Of a stretch of DNA of 64,000 nt, positions 11,345 to 22,243 are shown piece by piece. The first letter of the stretch is position 1, and each line of letters starts with the position of its first letter. The stretch covers positions 12,734,001-12,798,000 of the forward strand of contig CM070626.1 of assembly GCA_036346255.1 (NCBI GenBank), given 5' to 3'. The position numbers and the translations under genes are program-made. A model generated the notes under the pieces. It made no database searches and was not told the DNA's origin. It was given only the letters and a program-made list of their open reading frames with translations. Source of the DNA: Ampelocalamus luodianensis (Eukaryota > Streptophyta > Magnoliopsida > Poales > Poaceae).

Positions 11345-11880
11345 ACAATAAGGATGGTGCTAGGGGCCAGCGAGGGATGGAGAGGTGGGTGCGACGGGGT
11401 GGAGAGGCGGCGCAGGTGGCGGCCGCCGGCCAGGGCCCCGAGAGGTGGCGCCGTAGCCAGGGAGGGCCGGAGATGGGGAACTCCTAACCCTAGTCGCATG
11501 CGGCCGGAGAGGGAGAAGAGACCGTGGCTTCGGGGGCGGCGACGGCGGCGGCGCAAGGGGAGCAGTCGCTGCGCTGGCGCAGGAGCTGAGTCGGGGCGTG
11601 GAGACGCGGGCGAGTGAGGGCGGCGGCGCAAGGGAAGGAGGCGTGAGAGGCCATGCGTGCGATCACACGAAGACGAAGGCGAGTGGACGAAGGGGTACGG
11701 GAGTAAGGGGGTTTCAGAAATTGGCAAAGGCGAGCGGGGTGCAAGAAGAATAGGAACCGGAGGGGGTTTTCGCAAAAATGCGTAAGTGATTTGAGGGGCT
11801 TCCACCCTTGTAGATCCGAGCCACACGAGCCAGATCCGACGGCCCACGACAACGTTAGCATGTTAGCACCCAAATGCCCA
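11345..11880 (-). other. GC-rich first-exon-like block
   Basis: On the minus strand this GC-rich stretch has long open frames in more than one phase, such as 127 codons at 11,490-11,873, rich in Ala, Pro, Arg and Ser. This is typical of grass 5' exons or CpG-rich leaders. It ends at a donor-like GAAG|GTATTT near 11,342. It may be the leader of the small ORF at 10,997-11,125. The several open phases argue against a real long protein. Confidence 0.3.
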
Positions 11881-11904
11881 TTAGCACTAGATATGTTCCC
11901 ATAT

Positions 11905-12132
11905 ATATAAGACCACCTAGGTGGTATTCACATCTTTTTAGGGGTGGTATGTACAATTTTTTAGACATACTCCTTTTTATGTTCGAATATGAAGGTATTT
12001 ACAAAATATGCTAAAAACTATATATATATATATTTTGTAAATACCTTCATATTCGCACATAAAAAGGAGTATGTCTAAAAATTGTACATACCACCTCTAA
12101 AAATGTGTAAATACCACCTATATGGTCTTATA
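11905..12132. mobile_element. Fold-back MITE with ~108-bp arms
   Basis: The left arm (11,905-12,013) and right arm (12,024-12,132) are near-complete reverse complements around a short TA-rich centre. Paired landmarks include ATATAAGACCACC with GGTCTTATAT, GGTGGTATGTACAATT with AATTGTACATACCACC, and GAAGGTATTTACAAAATAT with its complement. There is no coding capacity. The family is not identified. TA-rich flanks make the target duplication unreadable. Confidence 0.8.
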
Positions 12133-12479
12133 TACTCGTATACTATACATACATACTCTCGGTTGCAAGATACTCCTTACGCTGTGAGATATGTGAGATA
12201 TACAAATAGAGTAACTACTCCCGGAGTAGGAAAAGGCTTCATATATATATAACGCCTGCTTATATATATATCCTGAGTACATACTCCCACTTCGGATATA
12301 CCACTTAAACGAATATATTATACTTCTTTATCACTTTCAATATACTTAAATATCAATTATAAGATACTCCAATGCGATTTGTTTGAAAAAATTTCATCGG
12401 AGTCCTTTATTTTTTGCTATATATATTCTTTTTCATATATAAAAGAAGTATAGACATAAATTTTGCTATAAAAAGTGGA
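12133..12479. other. AT-rich intervening DNA
   Basis: Several TATATATA runs and ATACTC motifs are present. No gene or clear element is seen. Confidence 0.4.
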
Positions 12480-12860
12480 CTTTAACGGCCACCCCGCGCC
12501 CGCCACCTCAACCGCCCCATCCCACTGCTCCCGCGCCGCACCGCCAGCCCGCACCCACCCATGTAGCTAGGTTAGGGACCTGTAGCTAGGTTAAGGTTAG
12601 GGTTAGGGTTAGGATAATTAGGGTTAGGGTTAGGGTTAGGTTAGGGTTAGGATAATTAGGGTTAGGGTTAGGTTAGAGTTAGGGATAATTTTAAAATATA
12701 GCAAATGAGTTCAAAAAATTACGAAATTTTTTGTGTAGCCTCCTAACACCGTGTACTTGCTTGTCTAAATTTTCCATAATTTGATTTGTTCAGATTTTTT
12801 ATCGCTAATTGGTATGACTGTGTCGTAGTGGACTTGATTGTGTAATATTTCGGTAATTTT
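12480..12860 (+). repeat. Left inverted end of the PMD element
   Basis: A GC-rich start leads into telomere-like repeats and then an AT-rich tail, which is the reverse complement of 23,920-24,110 with few differences. The last part contains GTGGACTTGATTGTG, which also appears inverted at 14,530-14,545. Confidence 0.7.
12592..12690 (+). repeat. Telomere-like TTAGGG runs
   Basis: Imperfect GGTTAGGGTTAGG runs are broken by GATAATTAGGG. The unit is mainly the 6-mer TTAGGG, whereas the plant telomere unit is TTTAGGG, so this is an interstitial look-alike. A complementary CCTAACCCTAACCC run lies in the right inverted end at 24,098-24,145. Confidence 0.75.
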
Positions 12861-13233
12861 ATATGTGTTCTGGTATTCTCTAAAAAATTTAGTATTTAGG
12901 TTGCGAGAATTTGGATTTTAGGTTTTGAAAATTAGGGTTTCATGATTTCATGTGACTTGGAATGTATTTGAGATTTGCCGGGTTACATTTTGGTGATAAA
13001 TATCTCAACAGCAAGGTATATTTGCGGTCTAGAGAAGGTTGTGGGATATTCTAAATATGTTATACTTTCCCTTACTTGGAATGTATAAAAAAAAGCTAAA
13101 TTGCAAGCCCATTGGAGATGTCGATATGCAATGCACGCAACGCAGCCATTAAGCAGTTCACTCAATAAAAGGCAACCGCAATGACATGAAACAGTCCACT
13201 CGATAAAAGGCAACCGCAAAGGCGCATCGACCA
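12861..13233. other. AT-rich DNA inside the left end
   Basis: No gene is recognised. GGCAACCGCAA with CACTCGATAAAAGG-like sequence occurs twice near 13,140-13,220. Confidence 0.3.
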
Positions 13234-13369
13234 TTAAGTTACATGGTTCACGATATTGAACATAATTGCGTAAATAAGGGGACGAGTATGGAGGTACAAG
13301 CTTCTCTGGTCGTGCCTAATGGTAGAAGGTGCTCTATTAGCAGTAACATAAAGGAAACAACTTACTAAT

Positions 13370-13605
13370 TGTACCCCAGAGTGTGGGCATGGAAGAAACG
13401 TCGTCCGCCATCGAAAGGGTCGTCCAAGACCTGCACGACAACGTCCTCCCTGTGTTCGCATTTCGGGCCATACCGGTTGAGCACGCTTGTTCGACATCAA
13501 CCGATAGTTAGGCCCGAAGTCCTCCCTCCTTTCAAGGGGAAAGTCTTGCTTTGGCGACCCCGGTTGGAATGGTCCCATTGCTTCGTTTGCCATGGTATGT
13601 TACTG
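13370..13605 (-). pseudogene. GRF-type zinc-finger-like fragment
   Basis: On the minus strand one frame reads MANEAMGPFQPG... for 119 codons. A second frame over the same bases reads CEHREDVVVQ followed by DDPFDGGRRFFH. The GGRRFF core with Cys and His nearby resembles GRF-type zinc fingers, small domains often linked to plant mobile elements. One or two frameshifts would be needed to join the frames, so this is a broken copy. GTAAGT follows the GVQ codons near 13,370 and could be a splice donor. The call is tentative. Confidence 0.35.
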
Positions 13606-13759
13606 TAAGACGGAGAAGGTTTTTATTCCTACGGTTTAGAGGGTCGAGTGGTTCTACTTTCGTCGCGTGGGGCGTGCATTTTATAGCCCGCGGGGGGAGG
13701 CTTATAAAGCGAGTAATGCGTTAGCTTGCAGATGACGACACCTGACGTGACAGCTCCCT

Positions 13760-13925
13760 GCAAAGTAAGACGTGACAACACTCTGCCTCCTCAGCTTTTC
13801 AAATCGAAAAGACAAGACTCGCGCAGCGTGACATGACAAACTCTCGCAAAGTAAGACGTGACAACACTCTGTCTCCTCAGCTTTTTAGACCGAAAGGACA
13901 AGACTCTCCAAAGCAGGACGTGATA
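13760..13925. repeat. 86-bp tandem repeat
   Basis: Units begin GCAAAGTAAGACGTGACAAC at 13,760 and 13,846 and contain ACACTCTG.CTCCTCAGCTTT and GACAAGACTC. Related words (AAAGACAAGACTC, ACTCTGCCTCCTCAGCTTTT) occur at 21,390-21,515 on the other side of the PMD gene. Confidence 0.75.
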
Positions 13926-13929
13926 GCTC

Positions 13930-14520
13930 TGTAACATCCCAAGTATGGGTCTGTGTTTGAAATGTAAGAAAATGAGAAGAAGTTAAAACTTTTCTTGCAT
14001 CTTGTTGTTTTTAAACTTTTCTGTAATTTTTGTAAAGGAATTGTGGGAAATAAAAAACCGAACTCTCCTCTGTTAATATGTTTTAGTATAGAATAGGTTT
14101 TATTTAGGTCATTGTCTCTGAAAAATGTTGTGCACTAGTTTCATAACTTAGAAAAATCATAAGAAATGCATTTTTACTCCAAATGAAGTAAACCTAATTT
14201 TGTTGTTCTTAGGATGCCTTGCTCTGCCTACCATAAACATTTTATGTTCAAAACATTCTGGAAAATTGTGCGATGAACAATAATAGAAAGCAATTTAATT
14301 TAAATTTTCCAGCACATTGAAATTGTTTAGGCTATAACTTTTACATGCTTAGTCTAAATTTATCGAATCTTATTGCTTAATTCATTTAAAATCATGATCT
14401 TCCTGCTGTGTAAATTTTATGGATTTTGGATGAATTTGGTTTTTGGGCCTTTTTCGATGTTCGTCGCTCTTATTGGATTTTCACGTTCTTGCGTTAGGTT
14501 CCGAAGAATGGAGTGGAATC
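13930..14520 (+). mobile_element. Possible LTR fragment
   Basis: It starts TGTAACATCCCAAGTATGGG, the same LTR start motif as the gypsy LTRs here, and lies between two blocks of the PMD element. No matching end or target duplication was found, and there is no palindrome cassette. It may be a truncated or unusually short LTR. Confidence 0.3.
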
Positions 14521-14690
14521 ATTACACAATCAAGTCCACTGGATGAGGAGTCTTTAAAACAAAAAATTTCTACATTTATTGATTAATACGAATAAGACAC
14601 TTATACGAAATAGCGATAAAAATTCTGAACGAATAAAAATATTAAAAATTTACACAAGCAAGTACACACATAACAACCAAAATATGTGTA
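14521..14690 (-). repeat. Internal third copy of the inverted-end sequence
   Basis: The reverse complement contains GTACTTGCTTGTGTAAATTT, ATTCGTTCAGAATTTTTATCGCTA and GTGGACTTGATTGTG. These are shared with the left end (12,745-12,842) and, for the first two, with the right end. It lies just downstream of the PMD stop codon and has the orientation of the right end. Confidence 0.7.
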
Positions 14691-14735
14691 CAAATATAGT
14701 AAAATAAAATCGCATAACATGCGATATTATATGGC

Positions 14736-15494
14736 TCACTCGTCTGAGCCACTACTCTCTGCCTGCTGCGGCTGCGTCCACGTGTGTGGCCTTGTTTTGC
14801 GCCGAGCATGACCCGTGGAATACGTCCACCGGTCCGGAGAGCTCGTGTCGGTGCGGAGTGGGTAGGGAGACCGTTGAGGCGGAGGTGGACCAGTAGGCTG
14901 ACTCTGGAGCAGAGCCTGGTAGGCGTACATGTCGTTGTGATCAGCCATGCCGACCTGGGGGACAACTCTGAGGAATTCATCCACGACGGAGGCTATTAAA
15001 CCACTCTAGGGGTGCGATGCCTGCAACTCAGGTTGCACGGATGAAGTCAGGGGGAGGCTGCCGTCTGGGGAGGGCACGAACTGGTACAGACCAAACTGTT
15101 GCATTACGCGCTGCCATGCGTGAGGCTCCACCATATGTGAGAACACCAGGTGGCAGATCGTTCTCCACAATAGTACGTCCTGGATGCATTGCACGGACAG
15201 CCCGTGCGGCGCTACCGCGATCGTAAAATCAGGATACCATGGACACTAGATGATGTCACTCTCGTGCAACGACTCGAACTCGTTGTGGTACAATGAGTAG
15301 CACCTCGCCGGTCTTGCGCTGGCCCAGCACAGACGGGCAGCAGTCCACCGTAAGCCCATGGTGGGCGCATCTACGGCGTCATGTGGGGCGGGTCCGACTA
15401 TAGGGTACGAGTGCGCCGCTATCTCAATGGTCGGCCGCCCAATAGGGAAGTGCTCCCAACTCCACAGCTGCAGGAGCACGTAGCAGACGGCCAG
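14736..15494 (-). pseudogene. Plant mobile domain protein, C-terminal part
   Basis: The minus-strand frame begins right at the LTR insertion border with LAVCYVLLQLWSWEHFPIGRP, a hallmark PMD block. PWYPDFTI, LLWRTICHLVFSHMVEPHAWQRVMQQFG, LYQFVPSP and a Pro/Ser/Arg-rich tail ending SSGSDE follow. The whole stretch is one frame with two in-frame TAG codons, at 15,246-15,248 and 15,006-15,008. Known PMD genes (MAIN and MAIN-like families) occur both as host genes and as transposon passengers. The role here is unknown. The matching N-terminal part is at 20,343-21,053, beyond a solo LTR. Confidence 0.85.
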
Positions 15495-18400
15495 TGTAAG
15501 GACGCCGGAATATTGAAATTTATGCCAAATTAAAAATTACACTAAATGCATAATTAATAATTAAGAATATTTCGGTTCTTAATTAAAAATCATACTAGAA
15601 GCATAACTTTTACCAAGGTATAAATCCAATATTCAGGTTCCCGGATATATATCTTGCAATAGTTCCCAGCATCAGTGACCATTGCACATATATCCTTAAA
15701 CAACATTGCATCATACATACAAGGCACACATTTACATAATTATACATAGGATGATACAACTCGGTTTCATTCTACAATATAAGTGACTTTGGTCACAACA
15801 AAGGTTTAGTAGCGGAAACAAAACTAAACAGCAAAAACCACTAATGGCCCCATCACCCTCAGGCTATTGCGTGGAGGATAGAAATAGCTTCACTCGTTAG
15901 CGTCACCCTGATCGACGCTAACGTGCATCTCATACAGATAACCATCCTCACCTGCAACAAGAGGTTATAGCACCTGAATACGAAAGGTACTCGGCAAGAC
16001 TTACACAAACTATAAAAAAAGTGTTTGATAGAACCTATACAATGGAATAGAATTTGTATATGCATAAGGTTAACAACAGGAAGGTTGTATGGTTGTAATT
16101 TTTGCATAAAGCAATACTCCTTAACCCTACACATGCTAAGTATTAGTAAAGCAACTTTAAAAACCCATTTGGACTCAAAACAGTAATTGAAAGAGAGCAA
16201 TAATGATAAACCACAATTAATATCAAAGTGGCTGCCACCACCAGCAGAACATTTCGTAGATCATACCAGAAGTTGTATCTCAAAAATCTATACAAAGATC
16301 TATTCAACTCAAGCATTGTCCGTAACCGTGGACACGGCTATTCGAATAGTTTTAACCCTGCAGGGGTGTACATCTTTACCCACACGACTTAGTTAGCACG
16401 CAGCCTCTGGATAATAGCACACTGCCTTTGGTATGCCGGCCGGGTAAACCTAGATTTGGTATTTTTCAACAAGTTGACACTATTGAGTTGGACTACACAT
16501 GTGTGACTGATCCCGCTCAGTACAAGTATCTGATAGCACCTGCTAAGCGAGGCACGCAAGTTGTGTCGGGACTGCCGACCCAATTGATAGGAAGTAATGT
16601 TGTGCTCCCTTGCACATATATAATTGCAATCGGATCCCTTAAGGTACATACATGTGATGGAACACATGTATGGCCTCACTCTCCTAAGAACACATGATAG
16701 AAAGCGTCATTTATTTCGATATAAAACACATATGACATATGATACGTCTGGCCACTGAAGTGCAGCGACCTATTCGTCCAGGAATACATAAGTTAAGACT
16801 TAAGCATATATGTCATATGAAATCAATAGACAAACCACGAGAATCGTGAGAATCTACAAATTAACTAAAACATCTCTCTTACTGCGCCGCCTGCCTTTCA
16901 ACTCAATAGCATTAACCTTTTACTTTAACCAAAGTTGTTGCCTTATAATCAAGTTTGGGTGTTAAATATGCATACTTGGTGGAATCGCGCGCCTTGGCGC
17001 CCACCTCCGGATCGTGGAAGAACTATATAGCTCTGTGTGGTTTGATGGATGTGCATGTGACCGAGAGCTCTAAGATGACGTTACCATTGTGATGTGTATG
17101 TGTGGTGCATGCGGGGTGGGGAAGAGGATGGCGATGCCGGCTTTGTCTTTGGTGCTCTCCTCTTCTCCCTTCTTGTGTCTTGCTCACGGTGCCGATGGGC
17201 TTGAATCTTCAAATCAATTTGTTTAGTCCTTAATCAATCCGCAGGGCTAAAAAAGCCAACCACATTTCCTAAATCTCAATTTGTTTAGTCCTTAATCAAT
17301 CCAGACAAGCCAACCACATTTCCTAAATCTCGTGCACTAAGGCACCATCACTAGCATCCACTTGTCCAGATATAAAATCAATTTGTCAAACCAAGTTTGG
17401 TTTCATTTCAGTTCAAAAGACTGAACAAGGAATCAAAAGAAATAGAAATTCATTTATTGTCCCCAAGTCTGACAAGATAAGCTTGTCAAACACTAACGTT
17501 CTACAGACTGCATGGCTAAGCAATTTCTGAAATTAAGTGTTGTAGTTACAACACTACTCTAAGTTTGAGTGTATGATAAGATTTAAGGTAAGCTACAAAT
17601 GTTAGGAAATTAGCATGCAACATTTACCACTGTATTTTGGAGACCTACAGTACAAAACTTTGGGATCAACATGGTGCAGAGAGGATGCTTGCCTTGCCTT
17701 GGTAGTAATACACCTCTTGTTCAGGTTCTTGTTGCTCAGAAATAGACTCAATTACTTCAGAAGAACCAGATTCTAAAAGAAACAATAAAATCCAATGAAC
17801 ACAAGAACTGATAGCAAGCAAAATATAGAGAGGAAAGGTATAATCAAGATGGTAATGCATGGTTAACAACATGCTTAAGCTATATCTACCCCAATAAAGA
17901 TAATAACTCATATTACTCTCTACTGTCATTAATTAACAGAATAGCTTACAAAAGAGTGGTTTGGTGATCTAAACATGTATCAAGTAAAATATTTTTCTTA
18001 GACTAAGAGTATTCATAACTAGGGTAGTAACCTAACTCATCATCTATTCAGTAATTGACAAAATTAACATTTGAGGATCCTGCTATACACAGAGTAGGTT
18101 CAGCCAACAGCAAAACAACAAGAATAAGTGTTGAAGATTTTTGCTTAAATACTAACACACATGAACATAATATTATTTCTGGAGCTAAACCTAATCTTTA
18201 GGAAAGTTAATACCCTAGATCAACCCCTTGCTAACCCTAATCAGCAAGATTAATCGAAAAATGGCATGCTACAACTTTTGTCGGTTCATCCGACAAAACA
18301 GCAGAAAAAGGTGTTAGAGCCTGCTTCGAATTAGAAGCAAAATGATCAGAGATAACCTTTGCTTATGCTACTAGGGTTAAGTTAAGATCTAGTTAAGCTG

Positions 18401-20342
18401 AAAAGATGACAAGAGAAACCCTAGAGCTTGAAAACGACATGAAAGACCGAAAAATTATAAAAGCAACCTTTCAGTTTAGAGATGATTTGAGTATTACATG
18501 CACAAGTGAGTGCTTCAGTAAGTTATTTGGGATCATAAAGAAGCTTAAGATGGAAAGAATGGAGGTCATAGCTCACCAGCCGGAGTTGGAGAAGAGGAAG
18601 TCTAGATTTCGGCCGACAATAGGAAAAGTTCAAAAACCAGTTCACCTGTTTGACCAAGAATGAAAATAATGGTAGGCTTGAGCTATAAGGATCATAATAC
18701 ATGATCTTTACATGAAAGAATGAAGCATGCCTCACCGGAGCAAGAAATCACTAGGGTGATGCTCTAGCCAGCTCGGTTCAACAGAGAACATCTCACGGGT
18801 TAAACCTACAAACGATGCCCAAAATTCATATTACCAAAGGAAATTAGGCATGGTTATAGATGAACAAGGAGTAAGAGCAAGAAAGCTTCACTGGGAAGGA
18901 AGAAAGGAAATGAAGAGAGCTCTCCCGGTCAACAATGGCAGATACGGATGAGCTAGGGTTTATAAAGAGTTTTAACCAACGGAGCAAACGAGAAGTATCC
19001 AGAGCTGATGAGGTGTCCATTTGCTGCTAAATATCAGAAGAATAGTTGCACAATCACTGTGCAGCGCCACCACTCCGGCGCTCGGGTCGGCAACAATGTA
19101 CAGGCGCAAGGAGGAAGAGAGATGTGTCGCTGACCGGTGGGGCTTCGCTATCAGTCGTATCAAATACGATAATACAGTTCGAAAGGATATCAGCCGCCTG
19201 ATTAGAATTGGATGACCGCAATTGATTTGGGCATTAAATGATTGAACCTTTATCTTTTATGTGGGCCGTGTGATGTGGATCCAACGACCACACTAAGATC
19301 TGGTCTTAAGCGCACGCAGGTCGAAGGGGTACCGTAGGATTAAAATCCGACGGTCAACAACATTTGCGTGCCTTTAAGTTCAAAACGAAAAGGGCGGCGC
19401 GGTTGGATTTAAGATCAACCCCGCTGATCTGGGCGATTCGATAAGGATCCAAAGGCTAGCGCTAATTTCGGCTTTTATCCTTCAAAATGGCATATCTCGA
19501 AAATGGCGCACCGTAGGATTTAGATCTAATGACCACGATTGCATGTCTCATCGGGATGGCCCGAACGGCCCAATGAATCCGACCCGTTCGCTTGGAAATC
19601 AACGGCCACGATTTGAATGCATGCTAGGGATTTGAATTAAGGCTGGATGCGGTAGGATTGAGATCCAACGGTGGAGACCACTTCGCGTGCGTGGATAGCC
19701 CACACGGCTTCGCGAATCTCGGCCGATGATCTAGGAATCGACGGCTCGCATTCACTGGAGGTTTGGGCAAGCGCCCGAACGTGTCGGATGCGGCCGATTC
19801 GGACCTAAATCACTTGGCTCGGTCGCTACAGTGCAAACCCGCTAGGTTTAGGCCGGGAGAGTTGACTAACTCATTTCAAATCTTCAAAAGTTTGACCCGG
19901 GCTTTAAAAATAGCAAATAAATTTGTAAAAATATGAAATTTTGCAAAGATGCTACTGGAATGATATATTCCCCAAATAAATTTTGAAAAACAATGTTTCA
20001 TGTTTTAAAATACATAAGTAATTCAATTAACCCGAATAGGTTTATTTAAAGACAATTATTTTTCTCCAGATCAAAATAATTTCTAAAAATTCAACAAAAA
20101 TTATTTTTGGCCAAAATAATTCATTTAGTCTTTATTAAAAATACTTCTCAGTCATAATACCAACATTGACTGATATTTTCTTTTGAAACTTCAACAAGTT
20201 TTTGGATTTTGGCTAGAAAAGGGAGGTTTTAGATTATAACGACACATCCAAATTTAAAAAATGAATAGTGATGTTATGAACAACATCTCATTACTGTTCA
20301 TAAAGCATCTTATTACTATTCATTAAAACTGGGGCTGTTACA
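15495..20342 (-). mobile_element. 4.85-kb solo LTR inserted in the PMD exon
   Basis: On the plus strand it runs from TGTAAGGACGCC to GGGGCTGTTACA and is flanked by GCCAG at 15,490-15,494 and 20,343-20,347, a perfect 5-bp target duplication. On its own strand it starts TGTAACAGCCCC and ends CCTTACA. The palindrome cassette lies on the minus strand 822 bp before the end, which marks it as a long-LTR gypsy LTR. A minus-strand TATAAAC lies at 18,958-18,964. There is no PBS, polypurine tract or pol sequence, hence a solo LTR. A 60-bp direct repeat (CAATTTGTTTAGTCCTTAAT...) occurs twice at 17,213-17,330. Confidence 0.85.
16317..16385 (-). repeat. LTR palindrome cassette, copy C
   Basis: On the minus strand: GGGTAAAGATGTACA, then CCCTGCAGGG, CTATTCGAATAG and GTCCACGGTTACGGAC. 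The first palindrome differs from the other copies at both arms yet stays a perfect palindrome. Confidence 0.85.
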
Positions 20343-21053
20343 GCCAGGTTGGTAGCAATGGTACCGTGCCGTGAAGCGTCACACAACCCCTGGTATGTGG
20401 CGCAAAGGACGGTTGATCCCGGTATCTGAGGCATCGGCCCAGCCCCCGCGTCAACCAAAGACTCGGCGATGGGGATGATGATGTGGTTCAAAACATCCCC
20501 CTTTGAGGTTGGAAACATGAGCCAACCAAAGAGCTGGAGAAGGTAAGCAACAAGGTACGTCCTAACGACCTCGTGAGGTGCACCCTCCGGGCATTTCCTG
20601 AACTGCCTCAGCCAAGCCCGGAGGACGCCATGTGCACCCTCCGGGAGAGATTGGCCAAAGCGCTGTTCAACTGGCCTTCCAAACCGCACTCGGAGGGCCC
20701 GGAACAAGAGGCACACCCGGATTGGGAGACCAGTCAAGAACGACACGTCCTGTAGGTTGACCATCATCTCACCCCACCGAAAGTGGAAGGTGTGCGTCTC
20801 GGACCTCCACCTGTCGACAAGTGCGGACAGCAGGCTGCCGTCTAGGGTGAGCCCGCGTTCGACGAAGACCATCCTCGCAAAGGGCAACAAGCCCGTCTGC
20901 CGGAGGATCAAGACGTAATGATCGTCCAACGCCCACCAGTCCCTCCCCGCGCGAAGCGCCAGGGGCGGAGGGCTATCCGCGTCAGTGGTGAGCCATAGCT
21001 TGTACCGGCGGTCCTCATCGTAGAATTGTTCCAGTAGCTCCGGTAGAGACATA
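20343..21053 (-). pseudogene. Plant mobile domain protein, N-terminal part
   Basis: On the minus strand an acceptor-like CTACTAG|GT precedes MSLPELLEQFYDEDRRYKLW. LTLDGSLLSALVDRWRSETHTFHF, GEMMVNLQDVSFLTGLPI, a LRAWLRQF block and HEVVRTYLVAYLLQLFGWLMFP follow. These are diagnostic PMD blocks in the family order. The frame runs to the LTR border at 20,342. With one copy of the 5-bp duplication it continues directly into the C-terminal part at 15,494. This portion has no stop or frameshift. An upstream exon is likely, because the first Met follows a splice-acceptor-like site, but it was not found. Confidence 0.87.
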
Positions 21054-21154
21054 CCTAGTAGCACATGGATAGAAAACATTAGTGAGAATGTGGCTAATGA
21101 ACATAAACGAATGTAAATTAATTCTAATTCCAAAATTTTCTGTGGTAGTAACAA

Positions 21155-22243
21155 GTTTCAAACCTATTCTAAGCTAAAGTACAATAAAAAAGGAAACCAA
21201 CACATTGGTTTCAAAAAAATTGGAGTAGGGCCCGTTTGTCATTTACTCGGTCCATGCTATAGTGCATGTTCTGCTAACATCGAGTTAAAATTTTAATATT
21301 TTATGGTCAGGTTCCTCACACTATGCAAATCACTGAGTTAAATTTTACAACACTAACAACAATAAGTCTGCTAAGTCAACTAATTGAAAAGACAAGACTC
21401 TGCTAAGTTTGCTAAGTCTACTAACGCTAACACTAACAATAATAAGTCTGCTAAGTCAACTAATTGAAAAGACAAGACTCTGCTAAGTCTGCTAACACTC
21501 TGCCTCCTCAGCTTTTAATTTCGTTTCAATTCTAAGTCTGCTCAATCTGCTAACACTCTATTCCAATTCTATTTCAATTTCGTTTTACGACCTCCAAATA
21601 TTTTAATATTTTACGGTCAGGTTCCTCACACTATGCAAATCACCGAGTTAAAATTTACAACACTAACAACAATAAGTCTGCTAAGTCAACTAATTATGGG
21701 CTAATCACATTGCTAACTACTAAGTCTTCTAATTACGTGTTAATCACACTAAATCTTCCAATTTTATGTTCGAACACTAAGTCAAAATACACCGACTACA
21801 CAACTATAACTACTCAGTTCCTACAATAACAAACTACAATTCATCTAATTACATCCTAATCACATTGCTAAAACTAGCTAAAACTATAGCCCATGCGAAT
21901 GACACTTACCTTTTCTAGGTGCTCACAAGACGATGCACAACTTCCGTAACTGAGCCAACTTCAAGTTCTCTCTGGTTGGCTACTCCCTTCTCTGTCGCGA
22001 GCTCACTGCGATATGAAATGAACTACTGGAAGAATGCTGCGAGCTCACTGCGATATGAAATGAACTACTGGAATAACGAGCGAGCGACTGCAAAATGCAA
22101 TCGCACTAGCTCTCTCCAATTTATAGCCACTGCTCTTAAAGAGAATCCACAAATTAAGCCATAAATGTCGGCGCACAATGATTTGAGACAGGAGGTGACA
22201 GATCGATGCTTTCGGAGGAAAATTTAGCCAAATGCAGGGAGGG
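21155..22243. other. Repeat-rich 5' flank of the PMD gene
   Basis: A block of about 95 bp (GGTCAGGTTCCTCACACTATGC...) occurs at about 21,291-21,385 and again at 21,600-21,695. AATAAGTCTGCTAAGTCAAC recurs three times. A 41-bp unit with GCTCACTGCGATATGAAATG is tandemly duplicated at 22,003-22,085. No gene is recognised. This may be promoter or leader DNA of the PMD gene. Confidence 0.6.

Noticed and set aside
12592..12690. Chromosome-end telomere
   Set aside because: The unit is mostly TTAGGG rather than the plant TTTAGGG, the run is short and broken, and similar sequence occurs inverted at 24.1 kb inside transposon DNA.
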